Below, piece by piece: positions 54,676 through 63,288 of a stretch of 64,000 nucleotides of DNA. The position numbers and the translations under genes were made by a program. Within the stretch, counting starts at the first letter, position 1; the number at the start of each line of letters is the position of its first letter. This DNA comes from QHWT01 sp963755695 (GTDB lineage Bacteria > Acidobacteriota > Vicinamibacteria > Vicinamibacterales > 2-12-FULL-66-21): NCBI GenBank assembly GCA_963755695.1, contig CAVWLB010000001.1:868001-932000 (forward strand). The letters are read 5' to 3'. Below the pieces are notes generated by a model. The model did no database searches and had not been told where the DNA came from. It was given only the letters and a program-made list of their open reading frames with translations.

Positions 54676-54834
54676 AGGGCTCGAGGCTCAGGACTCAAGC
54701 GGGCTCAGGACTCACGCATGGCTCATGACTTATGGCTCATGGCTCATGCTGATTTAGGCCAAAGCCGGATCCTGTCGTGGCGCTGAGCCATGGGGTCCTG
54801 AGCCGCATGAGCCCGAAGCCATAAGCCATGAGTC
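54676..54834. repeat. Heptamer array forming an inverted repeat over the start of the ABC ATPase, GGCTCAT type
   Basis: The left arm (54680-54752) has GGCTCAG, GACTCAA, GGCTCAT, GACTTAT, GGCTCAT and GGCTCAT with 7-bp spacing. The right arm (54786-54834) has the complementary ATGAGCC, GAAGCCATAAG and CCATGAGTCC words. The arms pair imperfectly over about 40 bp. The ATG of the ABC ATPase (54828) lies inside the right arm, so folding of the mRNA would cover the start codon. Confidence 0.65.
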
Positions 54835-56322
54835 CTTCTTCCTCTGTCCGATTCGAATCGATCACCAAACGATTTCCCGGCGCGCTGGCGCTCGAGGATG
54901 TCAGCTTCGAGGTGACGGCCGGTTCGTGCCATGCCCTGTGCGGAGAGAACGGCGCAGGGAAGAGCACGCTCGGAAAGATTCTCGCCGGCATCTATCGTCC
55001 CGACGCGGGCCGTCTCGTCGTGTTCGGCCAGCCGGTCAACTTTGGCGGTCCCGAAGATGCGCTCGCGACCGGGATCGGCATGGTCCATCAGGAATTGGCC
55101 TTCTGCGAAAACCTGTCGGTCGCGGAGAACCTCTGCCTCGGCACGCTGCCGTCGACAGGAGGATTCCTCTCGCGCGAGGCGATGTGGAAGCGCGCCGAGG
55201 AGATGCTCGCGCTGATTGACGCCTCACTCGATGTGCGGCGCCAGGTGGGCGATCTCACGACCGGTCAGCAGCAGATGCTGCAGATTGCGGTTGCTGTCGG
55301 CCGCCGCGCCCGGATCATCGTCTTTGACGAGCCCACGAGCAGCTTGTCGCAGCACGAAGCGGAAAAGCTCTACGACCTGATTGGGAGGTTGCGCGCCAAC
55401 GGCGTCACCTCGATCTATGTGAGCCATCGGATGGAAGAAATCTTCCGCCTGTGCGATACCGTCACGGTGATGCGCGACGGCAGGCATGTCGCGACCAGGG
55501 CCGTGTCCGATCTCAATCCCGCCGATCTCGTCCAGATGATGATCGGCCGTCGCCTCGAAGACTACTTTCCGGCACACGTGACCGGCGCGCCAGGGGAGGA
55601 GTTGTTACGCGTCGAAGGACTGAGCAGCCCCGGACGGTTCCGCGACATCTCGTTCAGCGCACGGTCAGGAGAGGTCGTCGGGTTTGCCGGCCTCGTCGGC
55701 GCCGGCCGATCCGAGGTCGCGCAGGCGCTGTTCGGACTGGACGCCGAGGCTACCGGCCGCGTCTGGGTGCAAGGGCGCGCGGTCAAGCTGCACTCTCCGG
55801 CGGATGCGATGCGCGCCGGGATTGGCCTCGTGCCGGAAGATCGCAAACGGCAAGGCCTGGTGCTGTCGATGAGCGCGCTTGCCAACACCACGCTGGCCAT
55901 TCTTCAGAACCTGACGCGATTGTCGTTCATACGACATCGTTCGGAACGCGCGCTGGCGGCGACGTACTTCGAACGGCTTCGCGTGCGCGCATCGGGGCTC
56001 GATGCCGCAACCGCCGGACTGTCAGGCGGCAATCAGCAGAAGCTGGTGATCGCAAAATGGCTGGCCGCCAGGTCGCGCGTCCTCATCCTCGACGAGCCCA
56101 CACGCGGCGTGGACGTCGGCGCGAAGGCCGAGATCCACGCCCTGATCGATCAACTCGCGGCCAACGGCAACGCCGTGGTCCTGATCTCGAGCGAGCTGCT
56201 GGAAGTGCTCAATCTCTCGACTCGCATCCTGGTTCTCCGTGAAGGGCAGATTGCCGGAGAACTGTCGCGCGCCGAGGCGAATCAGGTACTCCGTCATGCG
56301 GCTGATGGCGGGAGTGGCGTAA
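54828..56322 (+). CDS. Sugar ABC transporter ATP-binding protein (RbsA/MglA type), one apparent frameshift near the C-terminus
   Basis: Two ABC cassettes are present. The first has Walker A GENGAGKST (about residue 38), signature-region LTTGQQQML and IIVFDEPTSSLSQ. The second has GLVGAGRSEVAQALFG, SGGNQQKLVIAKWLA and LILDEPTRGVDVG, matching RbsA/MglA. Near 56290 the frame shifts by one base: removing a base in GTACTCCGTC yields VMRLMAGVA and a TAA at 56320-56322, the canonical end. Without that correction the frame stays open to 57425, running through the heptamer array and antisense to the next gene. It is the energy subunit for the permease and binding protein upstream. Confidence 0.88.
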
Positions 56323-56326
56323 ACAG

Positions 56327-56402
56327 GCTTCGGGCTTCAGGCTTCGGGCTTCAGGCTTCAGGCTTCAGGACCGCCCTGGAGCCCGGAGCCCGGAGCCCGT
56401 CA
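56327..56402. repeat. Heptamer array, GGCTTCA/GGCTTCG type, with right arm
   Basis: Six 7-bp units (GGCTTCG, GGCTTCA, GGCTTCG, GGCTTCA, GGCTTCA, GGCTTCA) start 4 bp after the TAA of the ABC ATPase. GGAGCCC units follow (about 56379-56399); they pair with GGGCTTC words using G-U pairs. The array lies exactly between two convergent genes, as a bidirectional terminator would. Confidence 0.65.
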
Positions 56403-58679
56403 TTCCCCGTCACGCCGGATGACGCTCAGGATGTTCGAGAAGTCGTCGGTCCAGAGCGGCGTGCCGCTGGCGGCCACGGGAACTTTCCAGCGGGGGTCGC
56501 TCGCCAGCGCCCCGAAGTCGCGCCGCTCGCGAGCGAGGATGACCCACTCGGACGGGAACTTGCCGGTCTCCCAGGAACCGTCGGTCGGGGCCTCGCGCTG
56601 CCAGAGCACTGCCAGCCCGGCGTCCTCCGCGATGCGCGCGAGCACCGAGCTGAAGGTGAGGTGCATGTTGGAAATGTGGAACGCGATGACGCCGCCCGGC
56701 GCGAGCTTCGATACGTAAAGCGCCATCGCCTCCCTGGTGATCAGGTGCATCGGCACGGCGTCCGAACTGAACGCGTCGATGATGAACACTCCGTACGTGT
56801 TCGCTTCGGCGCGTGCCAGCGAGATGCGGCCGTCTCCCGTGATGACCGTGCACTGGGCACCGCAGGCGCTGAGATACGTGAAGTACTGCTCGGTGCGCGC
56901 GATGCGCTCGACCACCGGATCGATCTCGTAGTAGGTCCACTGTTGCGCCGGCGTGCGATAGGCGGCCAGCGTCCCCACGCCGAGGCCGATGACGCCGACG
57001 TCGCGAGTTGCGGTGGCCTGCGGAACACCGGCAAACACCTGCCCAATCGGACCGCTTCGATGGAAGTAGCTCTGAGGTTCCGCGCTGCGCGTCCGGTCGA
57101 GGCTCTGCATACCGTGCAGCGTCGTGCCATGAAAGATGAAGCGGTAGCCACGCCGCTCGTCGACGCGTACCCGATTCACCCCGAAGAACGTGCGTGCCGT
57201 GTGGATCACGCGTCCGAATGGACTCGAGGTCAGTGCGCCGGCCAGCAGGATCATCCCGATCGATGCCGCGAACCTGATCCGATGACGCTGCTGGCTGAAC
57301 GCCACCAGTGCCGGCACGGACGCTCCAAGAATGAGAAAGCGCGACATCGATCCGAACCGGTTGTTGACCAGCACCGTCGCCGCGACCGTCGCTCCAATCC
57401 CGAGCGGCACCGCAATATCCGCTAGCGCGATCTTTCGGCTGTCACCGGACGAGGGAACGCTTCGCAGCAGGCACGCGATGACGAGCACGAGCGGATATTC
57501 GACGATCGTGCTGAAGATGATCGGCGCGAGGAGCGCGTTGAACAGGCCTCCGAGCATGCCCCCGAATGAAATCCAGAAGTAGAACTCGGTCAGCCGGCTC
57601 GACGAGGGACGATCGTGCGCAAGGTCGGCGTGGCACACGATGGCGATGGTGAGGAAGACGGCAAGATGCAGCGGGATGACCAGCGACAGCGGTGAAATCA
57701 TCTCGCCGAGCAGCACCAGCGCGAGCATGATCACCAGCAGCGGCATCAACCTGGTGGCCGCGCTGCGAACGCGTTCGAACGACGGGCTGAACGCGACGAT
57801 GAACGCGAGCAGGTAGAGCGAGAGCGGGAGAATCCACAGAAGCGGCACCGACGCGACGTCGGTCGAAATGTAGTTGGTGACGGCGAGGAGCAGGCTGGAT
57901 GGTACGAACGCAAGCGCCGTCCACCGCAACCGGCGCTGCCACGAGATTGCCTCGCCCGGTTCCGAGGCGCTAGTTGCGCGCACGCCGCTCTCCATCGAAC
58001 GCGTCCGTCGCCACACCACCGCTGCACAACCGAAAGACAGCGCAACCAGAATCGCGTAGCCGATGGTCCAGAAACGCGCCTGTTCTTGCAGCCGCAGGGT
58101 CGGCTCGACCGCCAGCGGATAGGCAAGCAGCCCGATGAAGCTGCCGAGATTGCTCGCAGCATACAGGAAGTACGGATCGCTCGCCGCCTCATCGTCGGTC
58201 GTCGAGAACCATTTCTGCAGCACCGCGGCGCTGGTCGAGAGTACGAAGAACGGCAACCCGATCGATCCGAAGAGCGCGAGCAGCAGCCACGCAACCGGGC
58301 TCTGCGACGACTGCGGCGGCGCCTGGTGCAATCCGATCGGAAGCACCAGCAACGGCATCAGGAGCAGGACCGAGTGCGCCAGGATGTGGCGCCGGATGCC
58401 GAGCCATCGCGTCGCACCATGCGCGTAGGCGTAGCCGCCGAGCAGCATGAACTGGAAGAACACCAGACAGGTATTCCACACGGCCGGCGCGCCACCGAGC
58501 TCGGGCAGCACCATCCGCGCGATCATCGGCTCGACGAGAAACATCAAAAAGGCGCTGACGAACAGGGTGGTCGCAAACAGCGCTACGAGGAGGCTGGAGC
58601 GCGACCGAGCGCGCGCAGCAGAAGTGGCTGTCGCCGGTTCCAGATACGGCGCATCCGAGACACCGACCGACGGAGGCAT
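56400..58679 (-). CDS. Membrane-embedded spermidine-synthase-like protein
   Basis: The 759-residue protein has about ten to twelve membrane helices in residues 25-480 (SLLVALFATTLFVSAFLMFLVEPMIARM, FFQFMLLGGYAYAH, ILAHSVLLLMPLLVLPIGL). A soluble domain of spermidine-synthase fold follows (about 540-740; DVGVIGLGVGTLAAY, WTYYEIDPVVERIA, VITGDGRISLA, YGVFIIDAFSSDAVPMHLITREA). The SAM-type binding motif and the acidic D-A-F-S-S-D loop are present. Its substrate is unknown, and similar MFS-like fusions exist in Acidobacteria and Planctomycetes. It is convergent with the ABC ATPase gene. Confidence 0.88.
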   Translation of the reverse strand: MPPSVGVSDAPYLEPATATSAARARSRSSLLVALFATTLFVSAFLMFLVEPMIARMVLPELGGAPAVWNTCLVFFQFMLLGGYAYAHGATRWLGIRRHILAHSVLLLMPLLVLPIGLHQAPPQSSQSPVAWLLLALFGSIGLPFFVLSTSAAVLQKWFSTTDDEAASDPYFLYAASNLGSFIGLLAYPLAVEPTLRLQEQARFWTIGYAILVALSFGCAAVVWRRTRSMESGVRATSASEPGEAISWQRRLRWTALAFVPSSLLLAVTNYISTDVASVPLLWILPLSLYLLAFIVAFSPSFERVRSAATRLMPLLVIMLALVLLGEMISPLSLVIPLHLAVFLTIAIVCHADLAHDRPSSSRLTEFYFWISFGGMLGGLFNALLAPIIFSTIVEYPLVLVIACLLRSVPSSGDSRKIALADIAVPLGIGATVAATVLVNNRFGSMSRFLILGASVPALVAFSQQRHRIRFAASIGMILLAGALTSSPFGRVIHTARTFFGVNRVRVDERRGYRFIFHGTTLHGMQSLDRTRSAEPQSYFHRSGPIGQVFAGVPQATATRDVGVIGLGVGTLAAYRTPAQQWTYYEIDPVVERIARTEQYFTYLSACGAQCTVITGDGRISLARAEANTYGVFIIDAFSSDAVPMHLITREAMALYVSKLAPGGVIAFHISNMHLTFSSVLARIAEDAGLAVLWQREAPTDGSWETGKFPSEWVILARERRDFGALASDPRWKVPVAASGTPLWTDDFSNILSVIRRDGE

Positions 58680-58872
58680 GGGCGTGACGCAACCAAGAAA
58701 CAGGCCACGCCGTGCATCTCTGGGACTCCAGCAACTGCAGGTAGTTGCGCGTGCACCCTACCCGGGGCGACGGTCAGAATTGCACTTTTGAAATCCGATC
58801 CGAATTCTGTCCCTGGCCCGATTGATGCGGCGCGAACGCGCCACGTTTGCCTCCGCCGGCTGGCAGGCGGTC

Positions 58873-60420
58873 CTACGGACGCACTGGCTCCTGGGGCAGT
58901 GCCCACGCGTAGAGCACGCCGCCGCCGCCCACCATCATGAATTGACGGCCATCGAGAAGGTAGGTGATCGGACCGTTTCCTACCGATCCAATTCCCGCGT
59001 GCCACAAGGTCGTGCCGTCACTGGTACGAAGGCCGAGAACGCTGCCTGACGAATCGCCGCTGAAGGTCAGGCCGCTCTCCGTCGTCAACACGCCTGCACC
59101 GGAGCCGCCGCCGATGTCGTGCTGCCAGCGCATCTTCCCGGTCTGGTAGTCGATGGCCCGCAGGAACGCCTTTCCATATACCCCGTAATCGGCCCCGGCC
59201 CAGCCGTAGTCGCCATGCTCCTTCTTGAAGAAGTAAATGCCGTAGGCGTCGACCGCGCTCACGATGAGCGTTCCCGTCTTCGGATCGAAACTCGGTGACC
59301 GATAGTTGGTGCCTCCACCTTCGTTCGGGGCGACGAGGCGTCCATCGCGCGCGGGTTCCTTCGCCGGATCCGGGATCGGTCGACCGTCCTTGTCGATCTC
59401 CTGCGCCCAGTTCACAGCGGCGAACGGGGTCGTTAACAGGTTCTTCCCATTCGTGCGATCGAGAACGAAGAAGTAGCCGTTGCGCGACGCCTGCAGCAGG
59501 AGTTTTCTCGGCGCGCCGCCGAAGCTCCCGTCCACCAGCACCGGGACTTCAGCGGCGTCCCAGTCGTGCGTGTCGTGCGGTGACGCCTGAAATCCCCATG
59601 CGAGCTTACCCGTGTCGGGATCGATTGCGACGATACTGCACGTCCACGGATTGTCGCCGGGACGGTACGGTCCGTTCAGCACCGGTGTGGGATTGCCGGT
59701 CCCGACATAGACGAGATTCAGATCCGGGTCGTAGGTCCCGGTCATCCACATCTGCCCGCCAGTGGCGCCGCCGCTCGTCGAGCCCTGCGTGCCTGGCGGC
59801 GGCGTGCTGTAAAAGGTCCATTGTTCCTTGCCGGTCTCGGCGTCGAACGATTTCAACATGCCGGGCAGGTTGTCGAAGTCGCCGGACACGCCGACGATCA
59901 GGTGGTTGCGGACAACCAGCGGCGCATTGGTGGACCAGTAGCCGCGCCTGGCGTCGGCAATCTGCACGGTCCACCGCGCCTTGCCGTCTCGTGCGTCGAG
60001 CGCCACGAGATGTGCGTCGGGGGTCGTCAGGTAGACCAGATCCTTGTAGACCGCCGCTCCGCGGTGACCGATATGAAAGCCCTCGTTCTTGGGATAGGTG
60101 TAGCGCCACACCTGTCGCCCGGACCGCGCATCGACTGCCCAGATGTTGTCGGGGGTCGTGATGTAGATGACGCCGTTGACGAGGATTGGCGACGCCTTGA
60201 TTTGCCCTGCCTGTCCGGTTTGAAACGCCCAGGCGAGGGTGAGTTGGTGGACGTTATCGGGCGTGATCTGCGTCAGGCGTGAGTGCCGCTGACCGGTGTA
60301 ATCGCCGTGATAAGTGGGCCAGCTGTCGGCCGGCGGCTTCAGGAGCGCCGCCGGATCGAGTCCCTGAGCGGCAAGCGTTGCCGCGCCGCAGAGGACGAAA
60401 GGCAGAACGAGGCGCTTCAC
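58873..60420 (-). CDS. PQQ-dependent dehydrogenase (quinoprotein)
   Basis: The 515-residue protein has a signal peptide (MKRLVLPFVLCGAATLAAQG) and a beta-propeller with W-motif repeats: WPTYHGDYTGQRHSRLTQI, NVHQLTLAWAFQTG, GRQVWRYTYPKNEG, TGKEQWTFYST and the region SGGATGGQMWMTGTYDPDLNLVYVGTGNPTP. This is the quinoprotein alcohol-dehydrogenase fold. It transfers electrons from a sugar or alcohol to a cytochrome. The diheme cytochrome c gene just upstream overlaps its start (GTGA), so they form one redox unit. Confidence 0.9.
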   Translation of the reverse strand: MKRLVLPFVLCGAATLAAQGLDPAALLKPPADSWPTYHGDYTGQRHSRLTQITPDNVHQLTLAWAFQTGQAGQIKASPILVNGVIYITTPDNIWAVDARSGRQVWRYTYPKNEGFHIGHRGAAVYKDLVYLTTPDAHLVALDARDGKARWTVQIADARRGYWSTNAPLVVRNHLIVGVSGDFDNLPGMLKSFDAETGKEQWTFYSTPPPGTQGSTSGGATGGQMWMTGTYDPDLNLVYVGTGNPTPVLNGPYRPGDNPWTCSIVAIDPDTGKLAWGFQASPHDTHDWDAAEVPVLVDGSFGGAPRKLLLQASRNGYFFVLDRTNGKNLLTTPFAAVNWAQEIDKDGRPIPDPAKEPARDGRLVAPNEGGGTNYRSPSFDPKTGTLIVSAVDAYGIYFFKKEHGDYGWAGADYGVYGKAFLRAIDYQTGKMRWQHDIGGGSGAGVLTTESGLTFSGDSSGSVLGLRTSDGTTLWHAGIGSVGNGPITYLLDGRQFMMVGGGGVLYAWALPQEPVRP

Positions 60421-61275
60421 TTCTTCACCGCCTGGAGCGTTTGAAGATACGCGAGCAGATTGTGCATGTCGGCGTCCGTGTACTTCGGGAGCAGCGCCGC
60501 GTGGGCATCGAGCGGATCGTCAATCGTGAACTTCACGTCGCTCGTCCGCCACGATCGGTACCATCCGTCCGTGTCTTTGAGGGCAATCGTGAACTCGTCG
60601 CGGTAGGCGACCCTGCCGCTGACGGTTTCGCCCGACGGAAGCGTCACCGCCGCCTTGATTGATTTCGACTGGCCGTCGTCGCCCCTTCCGCTCGGATAGA
60701 GCATCCGCTGGAGCAGTTCCAGTCCCTTCAGTCGGACCGCCACGTCGGCGAGATCGCCCGACGGGGAATGACACTTCGCGCATCCGCCGGCGCCATTGAA
60801 GAATGTCTGGCCCGCCTTCGCGTCGCCGGTCTGGAGATCGCTGACGTCGACACCGCGGCGGCCGCCTTGCTGAAGGTCGGACTTCCCCTTCTGGTCGTGA
60901 ATGAAGGCGACGATGGCCGCGAGGTCGGCATCTCCGAGAGTGAACGGCGGCATGCCCTTTTCCGGACGACCGCTGCGTCACGACCGGTCCGATCTTGTCG
61001 CCGCGCATGTCTTCCGCAACCAGCGGGGATCTCGTCAGGTCGGGGCCGGTCTGTCCACCAGTCGCGTCGCGGCCGTGACAGAACCCGCACTGCGCCGCAA
61101 AGAGCGGCGCGCCGGCGCGAACCTGCTCCGCCGGATACGTCTGCGGCGAAGCGGTCCCCGGTGGCGCCTGCGCCGCGGGGCTGGCCTCCGCTGGCGGCCG
61201 TTGTGGCTGGGGCGGCGCCGGGGCCGGCGAGGGCGCCTGGCACATTGCCATCAACAGAACAATCAACGTGAGCAT
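60417..61275 (-). CDS. Diheme cytochrome c lipoprotein (one apparent frameshift)
   Basis: From the ATG at 61275 the product begins MLTLIVLLMAMCQAPSP (lipobox LLMAMC) and has a Pro/Ala-rich linker. The first haem site is AAQCGFCHGRDATGGQTGPDL. Near 60963 one extra T in GCAGCGGTCGTCC breaks the frame; the next frame continues RPEKGMPPFTLGDADLAAIVAFI. A second haem site, GCAKCHSPSGDLADV, and the C-terminal YTDADMHNLLAYLQTL follow. It is the electron acceptor of the PQQ dehydrogenase encoded downstream (GTGA overlap). The Met axial ligand of the first haem is plausibly the one in KGMPPF. Confidence 0.88.
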
Positions 61276-61345
61276 CTGCGGTTACCTGCCTCGGATGCGC
61301 GGTTCCTGGGGAACTCGGGAACTCATTGAACCCACGGGAACCCTC

Positions 61346-61807
61346 TTAACGCGGAGCCTGCGCCGGCGCCGGCAGCATATTTCGGATCGCGGCAATCCGC
61401 CACCCGCCGGCGCTGCGCACGAACACGAACGACGTCCACATCTTCCGGGTGCCCTGATCGACCCCAGCCAGTTCGTAACGGCCGTCCGCGATTGCCGTGT
61501 CTGGTTGTGGAAACCGGACGGTCTCGATCGTAATCGTGCGCTGGCCGCCGGTCTGCTGCGACGAGGCCAGCGTGCCGCGGACGATATCGTCGCGACCCTT
61601 GCGCCATTCGCCCGATGAGGTGAGCTGATCGGCGTCTTCTATGAAAAGCGCGCGGATCGCATCCGCATCACGCCGCTCGCGGGCGTGGAGATACTCGGCG
61701 ACCGCCGCGCGGATGGCGGCCTCGTCCTTCTCGCCCGCCGGTCGGCTGGCCGTCGGGCCCTGGTAGGCTACCGTCATCGCAATGGCGATTGCCGCTACCG
61801 TGCGCAT
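61346..61807 (-). CDS. Secreted SnoaL/DUF4440 (SgcJ/EcaC-like) protein
   Basis: The 153-residue protein has a signal peptide (MRTVAAIAIAMTVAYQGPTA) and an NTF2-like fold: DEAAIRAAVAEYLHARERRDADAIRALFIEDADQLTSSGEW (about 28-68), GRDDIVRGTL, VRFPQPDTAIADGRYEL and the terminal WRIAAIRNMLPAPAQ. This matches the SgcJ/DUF4440 ligand-binding family. Its function is unknown. It is the second such protein in the window (the other at 35547) and lies 70 bp from the cytochrome gene, on the same strand. The start is supported by GGAGGAG about 7 bases upstream (61814-61822). Confidence 0.8.
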   Translation of the reverse strand: MRTVAAIAIAMTVAYQGPTASRPAGEKDEAAIRAAVAEYLHARERRDADAIRALFIEDADQLTSSGEWRKGRDDIVRGTLASSQQTGGQRTITIETVRFPQPDTAIADGRYELAGVDQGTRKMWTSFVFVRSAGGWRIAAIRNMLPAPAQAPR

Positions 61808-61859
61808 CGATGCTCCTCCTTTGGTCCAGCGGGGGAGTGTAGCGTGATTTTGTTAGAAT

Positions 61860-63278
61860 TTGCCCACGGCACCGGCCCTCCTCGTCCTCATCGTCCTGCT
61901 CGCGCCGCAACGTTCGGGTGAGCAAGCTCGGCCGGTCGACAGCCCGCTCGCCCACGTCGATCGTCTGGTTGCGCTCGGTCGCCTCGATGAGGCGAGAACC
62001 GCGCTCGAGCAGATGATTGCAGCCAATCCGTCTTCCGCTGTCGCGCACGATCGTCTGGGTTTCGTTCTCGGCAAGCAGGGCGCGACCGCCGACGCCATTC
62101 AGGAATTCCGGAGGGCCGTGGCGCTCAATCCGAAGCTTGCCGACGCGCAGTATCACCTTGGCGCGACGCTCTGGTGGACCAAGGACATCGACGGTGCGCG
62201 ACAGGCGCTGGAAGCAGCGGTCAAACTGCGGCCGTCGCATGCGGAGACCCGCTACTACCTGGGCCTGACCAAGCGTCAACAGGGGGATGTTGCCGGGGCG
62301 ATCGTGGATCTCCGCGCGGCCGTCAAAGTCAATCCGTCGCTCGCCGTCGCGCATATGCAGCTCGGTGTCGCGTTGCAGGAGAGCGGCGACATCGACGGCG
62401 CGATCGCGTCGCTCGAGCGAGCCACCACGCTCGATCCTTCGCGCACGGATGCCGCGAACAGTCTTGGGCTTGCACTGATGCAGCGCGGCGACGCGCAGCG
62501 CGCGGTCACGACCTTGCGACGGCTCGTCGAGCAGCATCCCGAGTTCGGCAGTGCGCGGCTGAACCTGGGAACGGCACTGCTGCAGACCGGCGCGATCGAC
62601 GAGGCAATCGTCGTCTACCGTGAACTGACGCAGCGTGAACCGCAGAACGCCGAGGCGTTTTACGACCTGGGTCTCGCGCTCAAGCAGCACGACGAGTTCG
62701 ACGATGCGGAGGCGGCGCTTCGCAGCGCGATCCGGCTCGATCCGAAACTGCCAGAAGCGCCGTACACGCTCGGGGTCGTCTTGTGGCAGACGGGGAAAGC
62801 CGACGAGGCGATTGCCATGTTTCGTGAGGCGCTGTCGCGCCGCGCCGACTATGCCGACGCGCATTACATGCTGGGCACGATTTTCAAACAGCAGGGCGAC
62901 CTCGACTCGGCGCTCGCGGAGTTCCGCGAAACCACTCGCATCAATCCGACCTCTCCAGAAGCTTTTCGATCGCTGGGGCAGACGCTGGCCTCGTCCAAGG
63001 ATGCGGACAGCGCCGCCGCTGCGCTGGCGGAGGCCGATCGGCTCACGAAACTCAAGGCGAACTCACAGGCCGCCGTGTTTGCCGTGAACACCGGCATGGA
63101 GCGGCTTCGACGCAATGACATTCCGGGCGCCATCGCGAGTTTTCGTGAGGCGATCCGGCTGGCACCGGACAGCGCACAGGCGCACTACCAGTTATCGCTG
63201 GCGCTTCGGCGACGAGGCGCGCTCGACGAGGCGAAAGCCGAGCTCGAAACGGCCCGGCGGCTCGGGTGCCGGTGCTAA
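61860..63278 (+). CDS. TPR-repeat protein
   Basis: The 472-residue product starts at a TTG (61860; LPTAPALLVLIVLLAPQRSGEQA, a signal peptide). It is then almost wholly TPR repeats: about eleven units from residue 30 to 470 with the W/L-G-Y-A-F-A-P pattern (e.g. AVAHDRLGFVLGKQGATADAIQEFRRAVALNPKLADAQYHLG). The AT-rich TTTTGTTAGAATT just upstream could be a -10 box, giving a leaderless message. TPR scaffolds bind partner proteins. The CRTAC1 gene follows by 11 bp, and this pairing is common in Acidobacteria. Confidence 0.88.
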   Translation: MPTAPALLVLIVLLAPQRSGEQARPVDSPLAHVDRLVALGRLDEARTALEQMIAANPSSAVAHDRLGFVLGKQGATADAIQEFRRAVALNPKLADAQYHLGATLWWTKDIDGARQALEAAVKLRPSHAETRYYLGLTKRQQGDVAGAIVDLRAAVKVNPSLAVAHMQLGVALQESGDIDGAIASLERATTLDPSRTDAANSLGLALMQRGDAQRAVTTLRRLVEQHPEFGSARLNLGTALLQTGAIDEAIVVYRELTQREPQNAEAFYDLGLALKQHDEFDDAEAALRSAIRLDPKLPEAPYTLGVVLWQTGKADEAIAMFREALSRRADYADAHYMLGTIFKQQGDLDSALAEFRETTRINPTSPEAFRSLGQTLASSKDADSAAAALAEADRLTKLKANSQAAVFAVNTGMERLRRNDIPGAIASFREAIRLAPDSAQAHYQLSLALRRRGALDEAKAELETARRLGCRC

Positions 63279-63288
63279 CATGCGCTGA

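Noticed and set aside
56323..57425. C-terminal 360-codon extension of the ABC ATPase
   Set aside because: The canonical end VMRLMAGVA followed by TAA appears in the next frame at 56320-56322 after removing one base; the extension is antisense to the spermidine-synthase-like gene.
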